This document shows positions 17,568-26,341 of a stretch of DNA of 64,000 bases, piece after piece. Source of the DNA: Rhodocyclaceae bacterium (GTDB lineage: Bacteria > Pseudomonadota > Gammaproteobacteria > Burkholderiales > Rhodocyclaceae); the NCBI GenBank assembly GCA_023230455.1, contig JALNXH010000003.1, positions 186,001 through 250,000 on the forward strand, in the 5' to 3' direction. The first letter of the stretch is position 1. Each line of letters begins with the position of its first letter. The notes beneath the pieces were generated by a model. The model ran no database searches. It was not told the origin of the DNA and saw only the letters and a program-made list of their open reading frames with translations. The position numbers and the translations under genes were made by a program.

Positions 17568-18089
17568 ATGAATAACGAATCTCTCATCCCGATAGCTCCT
17601 GGCCTTGACGAGCCTCTGGAAATTCTAGAAGCCTGTCACGGCCGCATCGAGAGTCAGCTTGCAACGTTGGAACGCCTGCTTGAGCATGTGCCGCGCCATG
17701 GTAGCGACGTCCAGGCGCAGCAGGCCGCTAGCGCCGTAATTCGTTATTTCGATAGCGCAGGCCGACACCATCACGAAGACGAGGAGATGGACCTGTTCCC
17801 CCGCTTGCGGAGACGCCTTGCTGAGAATGTGGATAACATGCTCGCAGTGTTGCTTGCCGAGCATGCGCAGATGGAGCGGACATGGCCATTACTTCGTTCG
17901 ATCTTGGCGGAAATAGCTGTCGGGCAGAGCGGCCATTTGGATCCGGACAAGGTGCACGCCTATACGGCGCTGTATCGGCGCCACATCGAGCGTGAAAATC
18001 GAGAGTTATTTCCGCTGGCGAAGAAGGCGTTCGACGCGGGTGACATCGCTGAACTCAGTGCCGCAATGACCACACGCCGCAGCATATGA
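17568..18089 (+). CDS. Hemerythrin HHE domain protein
   Basis: 173 residues forming a four-helix HHE domain with metal ligands in GRHHHEDEEMDLFP, LLAEHAQMERTW and YRRHIERENRELFPLA. Hemerythrin-like proteins bind a diiron centre and handle O2, NO or iron, and the YtfE/RIC and DnrN relatives repair NO-damaged clusters. It is last in the FNR-linked nnrS-sirB2-hemerythrin unit and is convergent with fnr, 16 nt apart. Confidence 0.9.
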   Translation: MNNESLIPIAPGLDEPLEILEACHGRIESQLATLERLLEHVPRHGSDVQAQQAASAVIRYFDSAGRHHHEDEEMDLFPRLRRRLAENVDNMLAVLLAEHAQMERTWPLLRSILAEIAVGQSGHLDPDKVHAYTALYRRHIERENRELFPLAKKAFDAGDIAELSAAMTTRRSI

Positions 18090-18105
18090 GTGCCGTCAAG
18101 GCGGC

Positions 18106-18927
18106 TTACGCAGGGCAACGGCTCAGCAAGTGGCGTAGCCGTTCGTAGTCCAAAATGTGGACGTACTTTTGCTGCACGTTAATGAGCCCTTCCTCCTGAA
18201 ACCGCGAGAACGCTCGGCTGACTGTTTCGAGTTTGAGGCCGAGGTAGGAGCCGATTTCTTCTCGGGTCATGCGTAGATGAAATTCGGTAGGCGAGTAGCC
18301 GCGTGCGGTAAAGCGTTGCGAAAGGTTGAGAAGAAATGCGGCCAAGCGTTCCTCTGCACGCATCGTGCCCAGCAACATCATGACACCGTGCTCACGCACA
18401 ATCTCGCGACTCATGACTTTGTGGAAATGCCGCTGCAAGGTACGTACTTCGGACGAAAGACGCTCAAGTTCTTCGTAGGGGATCAGGCAGACCTCGCTGT
18501 CCTCCAGGGCGACGGCATTACAGGTGTGGGTTTCGCTGCTGATGCCGTCGAGACCCAAAAGTTCTCCGGCCATGAGAAACCCGGTGACTTGGTCCCGGCC
18601 ATCCTCGATCAGCACGTCGGTTTTGAAGAATCCTGTCTTGACCGCATAAATCGCTTCAAAGGGGTCGCCGGCGCGATAGAGATGATGGCCGCGCTTGATT
18701 TTTCGCCTGGCCCCGACGAGGGTGTCGACTCTCACCATCTCGTCTTCTGTCATGCCGAGCGGCAGGCACAACTCTCTCAAATTACACTGCGAGCACGCAA
18801 CCTTAAGCGCGTCAAAAGTAAGCGGAACGCTCTTTGTTGGTGCGTCAGGCTTCGGCTGTAGTTTGATATTTGTCAATGCGTTTCCGTCGCCGTTGGAGCA
18901 TTCTGCACACTCGCAGGACACCCTCAT
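18106..18927 (-). CDS. fnr: FNR-type oxygen-sensing transcriptional regulator
   Basis: 273 residues from the ATG at 18927 (GAGG about 10 nt upstream). Cluster ligands are ACSQCNLRELCLP (C45, C48, C54) plus C147 in LEDSEVCLIP, equal to the four E. coli FNR cysteines. A cNMP-like beta-barrel and dimer helix precede the DNA-binding helix EEIGSYLGLKLETVSRAFSR, whose E-x-x-S-R recognition residues fit TTGAT. Oxygen destroys the 4Fe-4S cluster and inactivates the dimer. The start is uncertain: alternatives are 18936 and TTG 18876. The upstream starts put an FNR box (18863-18876) inside the frame and add a CECAEC segment unusual for FNR. Confidence 0.93.
   Translation of the reverse strand: MRVSCECAECSNGDGNALTNIKLQPKPDAPTKSVPLTFDALKVACSQCNLRELCLPLGMTEDEMVRVDTLVGARRKIKRGHHLYRAGDPFEAIYAVKTGFFKTDVLIEDGRDQVTGFLMAGELLGLDGISSETHTCNAVALEDSEVCLIPYEELERLSSEVRTLQRHFHKVMSREIVREHGVMMLLGTMRAEERLAAFLLNLSQRFTARGYSPTEFHLRMTREEIGSYLGLKLETVSRAFSRFQEEGLINVQQKYVHILDYERLRHLLSRCPA
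18863..18904 (+). promoter_or_regulatory. FNR-type box and class II promoter of hemN
   Basis: TTGATATTTGTCAA (18863-18876) with a CATTCT -10 at 18899-18904 predicts a start near 18911, box centre at -41.5. That leaves a 15-nt leader containing AGGA (18915-18918). The same box lies at the beginning of fnr on the other strand and could mediate autoregulation. Confidence 0.75.
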
Positions 18928-20320
18928 GCAAAGCATACCTCAGGAATTCATTTTCGACCCGCAACTTATACGCCGATTTGACGTCAGCGGGCCGCGCTAT
19001 ACCTCATATCCGACAGCAGACCGATTTGTCGAAGCCTTCAACGCCGACGCCTACCAAGCTTGGCTGGGGCGCCGCACCGTAGGTGCAATCAGCCGGCCGC
19101 TCTCATTATACGTTCACATCCCGTTCTGCAATACGATCTGCTATTACTGCGGCTGCAACAAGATCATTACCAAGGATCATGGTCGCTCTGCCAAATATAT
19201 CCATTATCTTGGCAAGGAATTGGCGTTGCATGCTGCCGCTCTAGACGGTACACATGAAGCAATCCAGATGCATTGGGGCGGCGGCACCCCTACTTTCCTC
19301 TCGCATGAAGAGATCGTCATGCTGATGGAAACCATTCGCAGTCATTTCGGCCTGCTGCCGAACGGCGAATATTCGATCGAGGTGGATCCGCGTAAGGTCG
19401 ATTCGGCGACGGTGCAGCTTCTCGGCCGACAGGGTTTCAATCGCATGAGCGTCGGTGTACAGGATTTCGATCCTGCCGTTCAACTGGCGGTGAATCGAGT
19501 ACAGTCCTTCGAGGAAACGCAGGGAGTGATCGAAGCCGCCCGCGACTCCGGATTCAAGTCGATTTCCGTCGATCTTATCTACGGCCTGCCCAAACAGAAC
19601 GTCATCAGTTTCAACCGTACGCTCGATCAGGTGATCCAGCTCGGGCCGGATCGACTGTCGCTCTATAGCTACGCGCATTTACCCGGCCATTTCAAGCCGC
19701 AACGACGGATTCACGAAGCAGAGTTGCCCTCGGCCGATGCCAAGCTACAGATTCTGCAACTGGCGATCCGCCGTCTTACCGAAGCCGGATACGTCTTTAT
19801 CGGTATGGATCATTTCGCCAAGCCGGACGACGAACTGGCGGTGGCTCAGCGGCGGGGACGGTTGCATCGGAATTTTCAAGGCTATTCGACTCACGCCGAT
19901 ACCGACCTGTTGGCGATCGGGGTATCCTCCATCGGCCGGATGGGGCCGACCTACAGCCAGAATGTGAGAACGCTCGAAGAATATTACGATTATCTGGATC
20001 GCGATCAATTGCCAGTGATGCGCGGTCTTGAATTGTCTGCCGATGACTTGCTGCGGCGTTCAATCATCCAGGCTTTGATGTGTCATTTCGAGTTGTCCAT
20101 CGAGTCCGTCGAAATTGCCCACTTGATCGATTTCCGTAGTTACTTCTCTCAGGAACTCGCCGAGTTGCGCGATATGGAGAAGGCCGGACTGCTGGAGATC
20201 GGCGATCAATGGATAACTATCCTGCCGCGCGGCCGCATGCTGGTTCGGGTGATCGCTATGGTCTTCGACCGCTATCTACGCAATGACCGGGAGCGTACCC
20301 GCTACTCCAAGGTCATTTGA
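18926..20320 (+). CDS. hemN: Oxygen-independent coproporphyrinogen III dehydrogenase
   Basis: 464 residues (E. coli HemN is 457). The N-terminal GPRYTSYPTADRF is family-typical. The radical-SAM cluster motif is CNTICYYCGCNK, followed by HWGGGTPTFL and VGVQDFDPAVQ. It converts coproporphyrinogen III to protoporphyrinogen IX without O2, supplying heme for cbb3 oxidase under microaerobic conditions. It diverges from fnr with start codons practically touching, and FNR control is expected. It ends in a strong terminator. Confidence 0.96.
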   Translation: MQSIPQEFIFDPQLIRRFDVSGPRYTSYPTADRFVEAFNADAYQAWLGRRTVGAISRPLSLYVHIPFCNTICYYCGCNKIITKDHGRSAKYIHYLGKELALHAAALDGTHEAIQMHWGGGTPTFLSHEEIVMLMETIRSHFGLLPNGEYSIEVDPRKVDSATVQLLGRQGFNRMSVGVQDFDPAVQLAVNRVQSFEETQGVIEAARDSGFKSISVDLIYGLPKQNVISFNRTLDQVIQLGPDRLSLYSYAHLPGHFKPQRRIHEAELPSADAKLQILQLAIRRLTEAGYVFIGMDHFAKPDDELAVAQRRGRLHRNFQGYSTHADTDLLAIGVSSIGRMGPTYSQNVRTLEEYYDYLDRDQLPVMRGLELSADDLLRRSIIQALMCHFELSIESVEIAHLIDFRSYFSQELAELRDMEKAGLLEIGDQWITILPRGRMLVRVIAMVFDRYLRNDRERTRYSKVI

Positions 20321-20340
20321 AGCGGCGAGGGGGATAATGG

Positions 20341-20377
20341 CGGCTGTGCAGGCATTTCCTGCACAGCCGTTTTTCTT
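20341..20377 (+). terminator. Intrinsic terminator of hemN
   Basis: Perfect 12-bp stem CGGCTGTGCAGG (20341-20352) / CCTGCACAGCCG (20358-20369), 5-nt loop, then TTTTTCTT. Confidence 0.93.
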
Positions 20378-20392
20378 CAAGCGACTGCATCG

Positions 20393-21097
20393 ATGCCCGA
20401 TACCGGTTTTCTCGCCGTATTTCTGATTGGCCTGCTGGGTGGGGTACATTGCGTTGGCATGTGCGGTGGCATCGTTTCTGCGCTGGCATCTCCCACGCCG
20501 GGCCGTTCTGTATCGTGGCCACTTCACCTCGCCTACAATCTCGGACGCATTTCAAGCTATGCACTCGCCGGCGCGCTGATGGGTGCGCTGAGCAATCTCG
20601 GCCTGCTGCTCAACAACATCCTGCCCATCCAGCTCGGACTCTATGTCGCCGCTAATCTCATGCTGGTGGCGCTGGGGCTGTATCTCGTCGGATTCACTCA
20701 CAGCCTGGCGGTTACGGAGCGCCTCGGTCAGCGTTTGTGGCAGCGCATTCAGCCACTGACTGCGCGCTTCCTTCCGGCCAACACTCCCGCACAGGCTTTC
20801 CCTCTCGGCCTGCTATGGGGCTGGCTACCCTGCGGGTTGGTCTACAGCATCCTAGCCACTGCATTGCTTACTGGTTCGGCGCTGCGCGGAGCTGCGACCA
20901 TGTTGGCGTTCGGTCTTGGCACCCTGCCCAATCTGATGCTTGCCGGTCTTGTTCTGGCGCGTTTTCGCCGTGCGGCACAGATGCCGGCACTGCGTATTGG
21001 CGCCGGGCTGCTGGTTGTGGGGTTCGGCGTATTCGGGCTGTTCAATGCATCCACGCTCGGCGGCCGACTATGGCAGGGCGTTGTCTGCCATTTCTGA
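20393..21097 (+). CDS. TauE/SafE-like (UreH-type) six-helix membrane protein
   Basis: 234 residues starting MPDTGFLAVFLIGLLGGVHCVGMCGGIV. The GGVHCVGMCGG motif is typical of the sulfite-exporter TauE/SafE-like (DUF2892/UreH) group found beside copper ATPases and cbb3 genes. Six or so helices end near residue 226. The Cys/His pair in the first helix suggests metal transport or delivery. It lies 20 nt before copA and may work with it in copper handling; this is inference from context. Confidence 0.8.
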   Translation: MPDTGFLAVFLIGLLGGVHCVGMCGGIVSALASPTPGRSVSWPLHLAYNLGRISSYALAGALMGALSNLGLLLNNILPIQLGLYVAANLMLVALGLYLVGFTHSLAVTERLGQRLWQRIQPLTARFLPANTPAQAFPLGLLWGWLPCGLVYSILATALLTGSALRGAATMLAFGLGTLPNLMLAGLVLARFRRAAQMPALRIGAGLLVVGFGVFGLFNASTLGGRLWQGVVCHF

Positions 21098-21117
21098 AAA
21101 ATATCGAGGTGTCTCCG

Positions 21118-23292
21118 ATGAACGATCCGACCCGCGTTGTAGAACTTGCGATTACCGGGATGACCTGCGCCAACTGCGCAGCCCGGGTAGAGAAAACGTT
21201 GAATGCCCTGCCGGGCGTTGAGGCAGTCGTCAATTTCGCAGCGGAGAAGGCGCATATCCGGTTCCAGGCAGCGAATTGCACCCCGGAAGCGTTGGTTGCC
21301 GCGGTGGAGGCCACCGGCCGCTACCATGCCTTGCTTGCTTCCGCTTTCAGCCGGGACGAGGAAAAAATGCTGCGCGCCGCGCTCTACCGCGCCGAGTTGC
21401 GAGCGTTCTGGATTGCGGCATTGCTTACCTTCCCGCTGGTGGCGCAAATGCTGTTCATGGTCGGCGGAGGGCACGAGCCGCTGCCGCGTTGGCTACAGTT
21501 GTCGTTGGCAACGCCGGTGCAGTTGTGGATCGGTGCGCGTTTCTACGTCGGCGCCTGGTATGCCCTGCGCGGCGGCAGCGGCAACATGGACGTCCTGGTG
21601 GCCCTCGGAACCTCAATGGCCTGGCTCTACAGCGCGGTCATTACGCTGGTGGGGATGCATCAGCAGCATGTCTATTTCGAGGCGGCGGCGGTGGTCATTA
21701 CTTTGGTGTTGCTGGGGAAAATACTCGAAGCCCGCGCCAAGGCCAGTACCTCAGGTGCGATAGAGGCGCTGCTCAAACTACAGCCGCAGACAGCGCGTAT
21801 CGAACGGAACGGCCAACTGGTTGAGGTTCCCGTGGATAGCCTGATTCCGGGCGATATTTTCGTCGTCCGTCCCGGCGAGAGCGTGCCGGTGGATGGCGAA
21901 GTCATCGAGGGAACCTCGCATCTCAACGAGGCCATGCTGACCGGAGAAAGCTTGCCTGTGGCGAAGACGCAGGGCGATCGGCTGTTTGCCGCAACGCTCA
22001 ACAGCGACGGACTGCTGCGGTGCAAGGCCACCGGCGTCGGTGTGCATACCCTGCTCGCCAGCATCATCCGCCTGGTCGAGTCGGCACAGGGTTCCAAGGC
22101 GCAGGTACAGCGTCTGGCCGACCGCGTCGCCGCCGTATTTGTACCGATCGTCTGTGCCATTGCGCTGGCGACCTTCGTCGGTTGGTGGACGATCATGAAC
22201 GACTTTACCGCCGCGCTGGTCAATGCGGTGGCGGTGCTGGTCATCGCCTGCCCCTGCGCCCTCGGTTTGGCGACGCCGACGGCGATCATGGTGGGAAGCG
22301 GGCTCGGTGCCCGGAGCGGCATCCTGATTCGCAACGCGGAGGCGCTGGAACGGGCGGAAAAATTGCGCCTGCTGGTAGTGGACAAGACCGGTACGTTGAC
22401 CGAGGGCAAACCCGCCGTTACCGACCTGTTACCGCTCGGGGGGGCTTCAGCGGAGGCCTTGCTACGGATCGCTGCCAGCCTGGAGCAGACATCATCGCAT
22501 CCGCTGGCCTGCGCCATCGTCGCTCAGGCCCGGCAGCAAGGGTTGGCGTTGACGCTGCCCGCCAACGTCGAGTCCTTTGCCGGCATGGGAATGTCTGGCG
22601 AAGTCGATGGCCGGCAGGTACTTGCGGGTTCACCGGATTGGCTGGCAGAGCAGGGTATTCCCTTCAACCAGGCGTTGCTCGATCCGCTACAGGGGGCTGG
22701 GCGCAGTCTGGTTGCGGTGGCCTCCGCGGGCGCGGCACTGGGGTTGATCGGCATCGCCGATCCGTTGCGCGATAGCTCCCGTGGCGCAATGGTGCGGCTC
22801 AAGAAGCTCGGCATCGAAGTGGTGATGCTAACCGGCGACAATGCCGGTACCGCCGCTGCGATTGCCCGTGCTGTCGGAATCGAACGTTTCGAAGCCAGGG
22901 TGCTGCCCGAGCGCAAGGCTGACGTCGTTGCCGGCTTCAAGGCGTCCGGGCACTGCATCGGCATGGTCGGCGACGGCATCAACGATGCGCCGGCGCTGGC
23001 GGCAGCGGACGTCGGCTTCGCCATGGGCGCCGGGTCCGATGTGGCCATGGAGACGGCCGACGTGACGCTGATGCGCAACGACCTGAACGGTGTTGCTGAT
23101 GCCGTCAGCCTGTCGCGGGCGACATTGGCGAAGATTCGCCAGAATCTTTTCTTCGCCTTCGTCTACAACGTTCTCGGCCTGCCGCTGGCGGCTCTGGGTT
23201 TGCTCAATCCGGTGATTGCCGGTGCCGCAATGGCGATGAGCTCGGTTTCCGTGGTGAGCAATTCGCTGCTGCTGCGGCGCTGGAAGCCTTGA
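21118..23292 (+). CDS. copA: CopA-type copper-exporting P1B ATPase
   Basis: 724 residues from the ATG at 21118. One heavy-metal-associated domain carries GMTCANCAARVEKTL near residue 15. Then come eight membrane helices with ACPCALGLATPTA, the DKTGTLTEG phosphorylation site and GDGINDAPALAAADVG. The C-terminal MSSVSVVSNSLLLRR is typical of CopA Cu(I) exporters. It lacks the zinc-ribbon block seen in CcoI (3413). It is the second copper ATPase of the window: CopA for detoxification, CcoI for oxidase assembly. Confidence 0.93.
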   Translation: MNDPTRVVELAITGMTCANCAARVEKTLNALPGVEAVVNFAAEKAHIRFQAANCTPEALVAAVEATGRYHALLASAFSRDEEKMLRAALYRAELRAFWIAALLTFPLVAQMLFMVGGGHEPLPRWLQLSLATPVQLWIGARFYVGAWYALRGGSGNMDVLVALGTSMAWLYSAVITLVGMHQQHVYFEAAAVVITLVLLGKILEARAKASTSGAIEALLKLQPQTARIERNGQLVEVPVDSLIPGDIFVVRPGESVPVDGEVIEGTSHLNEAMLTGESLPVAKTQGDRLFAATLNSDGLLRCKATGVGVHTLLASIIRLVESAQGSKAQVQRLADRVAAVFVPIVCAIALATFVGWWTIMNDFTAALVNAVAVLVIACPCALGLATPTAIMVGSGLGARSGILIRNAEALERAEKLRLLVVDKTGTLTEGKPAVTDLLPLGGASAEALLRIAASLEQTSSHPLACAIVAQARQQGLALTLPANVESFAGMGMSGEVDGRQVLAGSPDWLAEQGIPFNQALLDPLQGAGRSLVAVASAGAALGLIGIADPLRDSSRGAMVRLKKLGIEVVMLTGDNAGTAAAIARAVGIERFEARVLPERKADVVAGFKASGHCIGMVGDGINDAPALAAADVGFAMGAGSDVAMETADVTLMRNDLNGVADAVSLSRATLAKIRQNLFFAFVYNVLGLPLAALGLLNPVIAGAAMAMSSVSVVSNSLLLRRWKP

Positions 23293-23296
23293 AACA

Positions 23297-23321
23297 AAAA
23301 GCCCGCCTTCCGGCGGGCTTT
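23297..23321. terminator. Bidirectional terminator between copA and panD
   Basis: AAAA-GCCCGCC (23301-23307) -TTCC- GGCGGGC (23312-23318) -TTT between two convergent genes. The A-run upstream gives a U-run for the minus-strand transcript, so it can serve both. Confidence 0.8.
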
Positions 23322-23344
23322 GAAAACTTAGCGCAACGCTATGC

Positions 23345-23728
23345 TCAAGCCGCAGCCTGAGCGGGAATCACGTGTTTACGGTTCATGATGCGGTTCTTCG
23401 CGTCCACATAGACCAGATCGGGTTCGAATTTCTGTAGTTCGATTTCGTTGTAGCTGGCGAAGGTGGCGATGATCAGCAGGTCGCCGGGAGCGGCCAGTCG
23501 GGCGGCGGCGCCATTTACCGAAATCGTGCCGGTACCGCGTTCGGCGCGAATGGCGTAGGTGGTAAAACGGCTGCCGTTGTTGACGTTCCAGATTTCGATC
23601 TGCTGGTATTCCTTGATATCTGCGGCATCGAGCAGATCCTCGTCGATGGCACAGGAACCTTCGTAGTGAAGCTCGGCTTGGGTAACCGTGACCCGGTGCA
23701 GCTTCGACTTCAACATCGTGCGTTGCAT
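23345..23728 (-). CDS. panD: Aspartate 1-decarboxylase proenzyme
   Basis: 127 residues, typical PanD. MQRTMLKSKLHRVTVTQAEL leads to the self-cleavage site Gly24-Ser25 (HYEGSCAID), which generates the pyruvoyl cofactor. YAIRAERGTGTISVNGAAA and LAAPGDLLIIATF complete the fold. It makes beta-alanine for pantothenate. It heads the leftward direction, separated by 111 nt from panC upstream; pan genes here are ordered panB-panC-panD. Confidence 0.96.
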   Translation of the reverse strand: MQRTMLKSKLHRVTVTQAELHYEGSCAIDEDLLDAADIKEYQQIEIWNVNNGSRFTTYAIRAERGTGTISVNGAAARLAAPGDLLIIATFASYNEIELQKFEPDLVYVDAKNRIMNRKHVIPAQAAA

Positions 23729-23839
23729 GGTTGCTCCTTCTCAGGCAAAGGAAATGTTTATCGAATACGGGACGGTAAACACAACGCCGATCCCTTAACC
23801 GCTACTGGAACACCACCGGCCTGAGCGCATCGCGGTGCC

Positions 23840-24667
23840 CTAAACTTCCAGATTGTCGATCAGGCGCGTACTGCCTAGTTTGGCAGCCGCCAGCACCACC
23901 AATCCGGAATCGTGAGCGGCCGGCAATTGTAAATCACTTTTTTTGCGGACGGCAACATAGTCTGTCATCCAACCGCAAGAATTTAGTTCTTCGACGGCAA
24001 GCCGCTCCAGAACAGGGAATTCCCGATTTTTTTGCTGTAGTTTTTCTACTACTTTAGTTAGAACATGAAACAACTTGGGCGCTTCTTTGCGCTCTTGCGG
24101 GGTTAGGTAGCCGTTGCGGGACGAAAGTGCCAGTCCATCTGCCGCTCGAATTGTTTCGCCGCCGACGATGTCGATCGGCAGATTGAGGTCTTGCACCATG
24201 TTGCGGATGACCATCAGCTGTTGATAGTCCTTCTTGCCGAAAAGCGCTACCTGTGGCTGGGCGATCTGGAACAGTTTCATCACCACGGTCGCAACGCCGC
24301 GGAAATGTCCGGGGCGGACCGCCCCTTCGAGGGCGTCGTCCTGTTCCGGCGGCGGCATCACGTGATAGCCCTGGGGCCGTGGATACATTTCCGTTTCGCT
24401 CGGTGCGAAAAGATGGTCGACGCCGGCTGCGGTGAGTCGCTCGCAATCGGCGGCGAAGGTCCGCGGATACTTGTCGAAATCCTCGCCGGGGCGGAACTGT
24501 AGCCGATTGACGAAGATCGTCGCGATCACCGTATCGGCGTGTTCGCGGGCCTGCCGCATCAAGGCGATGTGGCCGTCGTGGAGATTGCCCATGGTGGGCA
24601 CCAGGGCAATCCGGCCGGCGCTGCTGCGCGCGGCACGAAGCCCGGCAATGGTGTCGTGGATCTTCAT
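23840..24667 (-). CDS. panC: Pantothenate synthetase
   Basis: 275 residues from ATG 24667. ALVPTMGNLHDGHIALM provides the ATP-binding HxGH-like site, and FGKKDYQQLMVIRNMVQDL and LALSSRNGYL are family motifs. It ligates pantoate and beta-alanine using ATP. The ATG overlaps the end of panB, so panB and panC are translationally coupled. An upstream in-frame TTG (24676) is less likely. Confidence 0.95.
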   Translation of the reverse strand: MKIHDTIAGLRAARSSAGRIALVPTMGNLHDGHIALMRQAREHADTVIATIFVNRLQFRPGEDFDKYPRTFAADCERLTAAGVDHLFAPSETEMYPRPQGYHVMPPPEQDDALEGAVRPGHFRGVATVVMKLFQIAQPQVALFGKKDYQQLMVIRNMVQDLNLPIDIVGGETIRAADGLALSSRNGYLTPQERKEAPKLFHVLTKVVEKLQQKNREFPVLERLAVEELNSCGWMTDYVAVRKKSDLQLPAAHDSGLVVLAAAKLGSTRLIDNLEV

Positions 24668-25482
24668 CAGTAGCAATGCTCCGGTCCTGGGAAGCGGCCG
24701 TCTTTGATGGCCTGAACATAGGATTTGACCGCGCCTTCGATGCTCTGCGCCTCGGCCATGAAATCCTTGACGAAACGCCCCTTCTTGCCCGGATAGATGC
24801 CGAGCATGTCATGCAGCACCAGCACTTGGCCGTCGCATTCCTTGCCGGCGCCGATGCCGATGGTGGCGCAGGCGGTGAGTTCGCGGCTGATCTCCGCCGC
24901 CAGTACGGCGGGCACCATTTCCAGCACCATCAGCGTCGCACCGGCCTGTTCCAATGCGTGGGCGTCCGTCTTCATCCGTGCCGCGGCGGCTTCGTCGCGA
25001 CCCTGCACACGATAGCCGCCGAGGGCATGCACCGACTGCGGCGTAAGGCCGATGTGGGCGCTGACGGGAACGCCGCGCTCGACCAGGAAATGCACAGTCT
25101 CTGCCATCACCGCACCGCCTTCCAGCTTCACCATCTCGGCGCCCGCCGCTAGCAGTCGGGCGGCGTTGCGCATCGCCTGTTCCTTCGACTCGTGATAACT
25201 GCCGAATGGCATGTCGGCCACCACCATGGCGCGGTGGACGATATGTCCTACGCATTCAGTGTGATACACCATTTGCTCCATGGTGACCGGCAGCGTCGAG
25301 GTCTTGCCCTGTAACACGTTGCCGAGGGAGTCGCCGACCAGGATCATGTCCACGCCGCAGCGGTCTTCCAGTGCGGCGAAACTGGCGTCATAGCCGGTGA
25401 GCATGGCGATCTTGTCGCCCTCGCGTTTCATGCGGGAAAGCTCGGGCAGGGTGATCGGTTTGTTGCTGGCAAGGTAGGTCAT
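24667..25482 (-). CDS. panB: 3-methyl-2-oxobutanoate hydroxymethyltransferase
   Basis: 271 residues starting MTYLASNKPITLPELSRMK with GGAGGG before the ATG. VGDSLGNVLQG supplies the metal-binding Asp, and KLEGGAVMAETV and GLTPQSVHALGGYRVQGR follow. IGIGAGKECDGQVLVLHDMLG is the active-site stretch near residue 190. The enzyme makes ketopantoate from 2-oxoisovalerate and methylene-THF. It is the first pan gene in this leftward cluster. Confidence 0.96.
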   Translation of the reverse strand: MTYLASNKPITLPELSRMKREGDKIAMLTGYDASFAALEDRCGVDMILVGDSLGNVLQGKTSTLPVTMEQMVYHTECVGHIVHRAMVVADMPFGSYHESKEQAMRNAARLLAAGAEMVKLEGGAVMAETVHFLVERGVPVSAHIGLTPQSVHALGGYRVQGRDEAAAARMKTDAHALEQAGATLMVLEMVPAVLAAEISRELTACATIGIGAGKECDGQVLVLHDMLGIYPGKKGRFVKDFMAEAQSIEGAVKSYVQAIKDGRFPGPEHCY

Positions 25483-25498
25483 CGGGTCCCTCCGTGGA

Positions 25499-25855
25499 TC
25501 AGCGGAAGATGAAATAGACGGCGCCCAGCATACACAAGCCCGCCCAGAGATAGTCCAGCTTGATGGGTTGCTGCATGTAGAGCATCGCAAACGGCACGAA
25601 GATGGTGAGGGTGACAACTTCCTGCAAGATCTTCAACTGGGCCAGCGACATTTCGCTGCTGCCGATGCGGTTGGCCGGCACCTGTAGCAGATATTCGAAC
25701 AGCGCCACGCCCCAGGACAACAGCGCGGCGATCCACCAGGGGCGGTCGTTGAGGTGTTTGAGGTGGGCGTACCAAGCAAAGGTCATGAATACGTTGGATA
25801 TCGCCAGCAGCAGCGCGGTTTGCATCACTACCGGCAGATTGGCTAGGCTGCCCAT
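25499..25855 (-). CDS. DMT-superfamily small membrane protein (DUF486)
   Basis: 118 residues with four predicted helices. FAWYAHLKHLNDRPWWIAAL, ALFEYLLQVPANRIG and QLKILQEVVTL are characteristic of the DUF486 family, a four-helix relative of small drug/metabolite transporters. Function is unknown. It sits 3 nt after folK and 16 nt before panB in the same direction, so it is likely co-transcribed. Confidence 0.85.
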   Translation of the reverse strand: MGSLANLPVVMQTALLLAISNVFMTFAWYAHLKHLNDRPWWIAALLSWGVALFEYLLQVPANRIGSSEMSLAQLKILQEVVTLTIFVPFAMLYMQQPIKLDYLWAGLCMLGAVYFIFR

Positions 25856-25858
25856 CGC

Positions 25859-26341
25859 TCAGTCGTCAATGCGGGCGATAGCCTGATCGGAACAGGCGGC
25901 GATCAATGCAGGCAGTGCCGGCTGTCCTGGAATCGCTGCTGCGGGGGCGATTTCGGCCAGCGGCAGGAGGACGAAGGCGCGCTGATGCATGCGCGGATGG
26001 GGCACGGTTAGCTGCGGATCGTCGGATATGCTGTCTCCGTACAGCAGCAGATCCATGTCCAGCGTGCGCGGGGCGTTGCGCACGCTGCGCTGGCGGCCGA
26101 AGGCGGCTTCAATAGCGAACAGGGCGTCGAGCAGTTGTCGCGCACTCAGCGAAGTATCCACTGCGGCCACGGCGTTGATGAAGTCGGGCTGGTTTTTGAG
26201 GCCCACCGGAGCGCTGCGGTAGAGGGAAGACACCGCCACCATCGCGCTATGCGGCAGCGTGCGCAGTTCGCTAATCGCGTTGCGGATTGCCGCGGCCGGA
26301 TTGTCGAGGTTGGCGCCCAGGGCAATGTACGCCCGGATCAA
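25859..26341 (-). CDS. folK: 6-hydroxymethyl-7,8-dihydropterin pyrophosphokinase
   Basis: 160 residues. AYIALGANLDNP at the start, SSLYRSAPVG and the signature RTLDMDLLLYGD identify HPPK, with further conserved TVPHPRMHQRAFVLLPLAEI. It pyrophosphorylates the pterin for folate synthesis. Its ATG overlaps the pcnB stop. The pathway partner folP is in this window at 55590. Confidence 0.95.
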   Translation of the reverse strand: MIRAYIALGANLDNPAAAIRNAISELRTLPHSAMVAVSSLYRSAPVGLKNQPDFINAVAAVDTSLSARQLLDALFAIEAAFGRQRSVRNAPRTLDMDLLLYGDSISDDPQLTVPHPRMHQRAFVLLPLAEIAPAAAIPGQPALPALIAACSDQAIARIDD

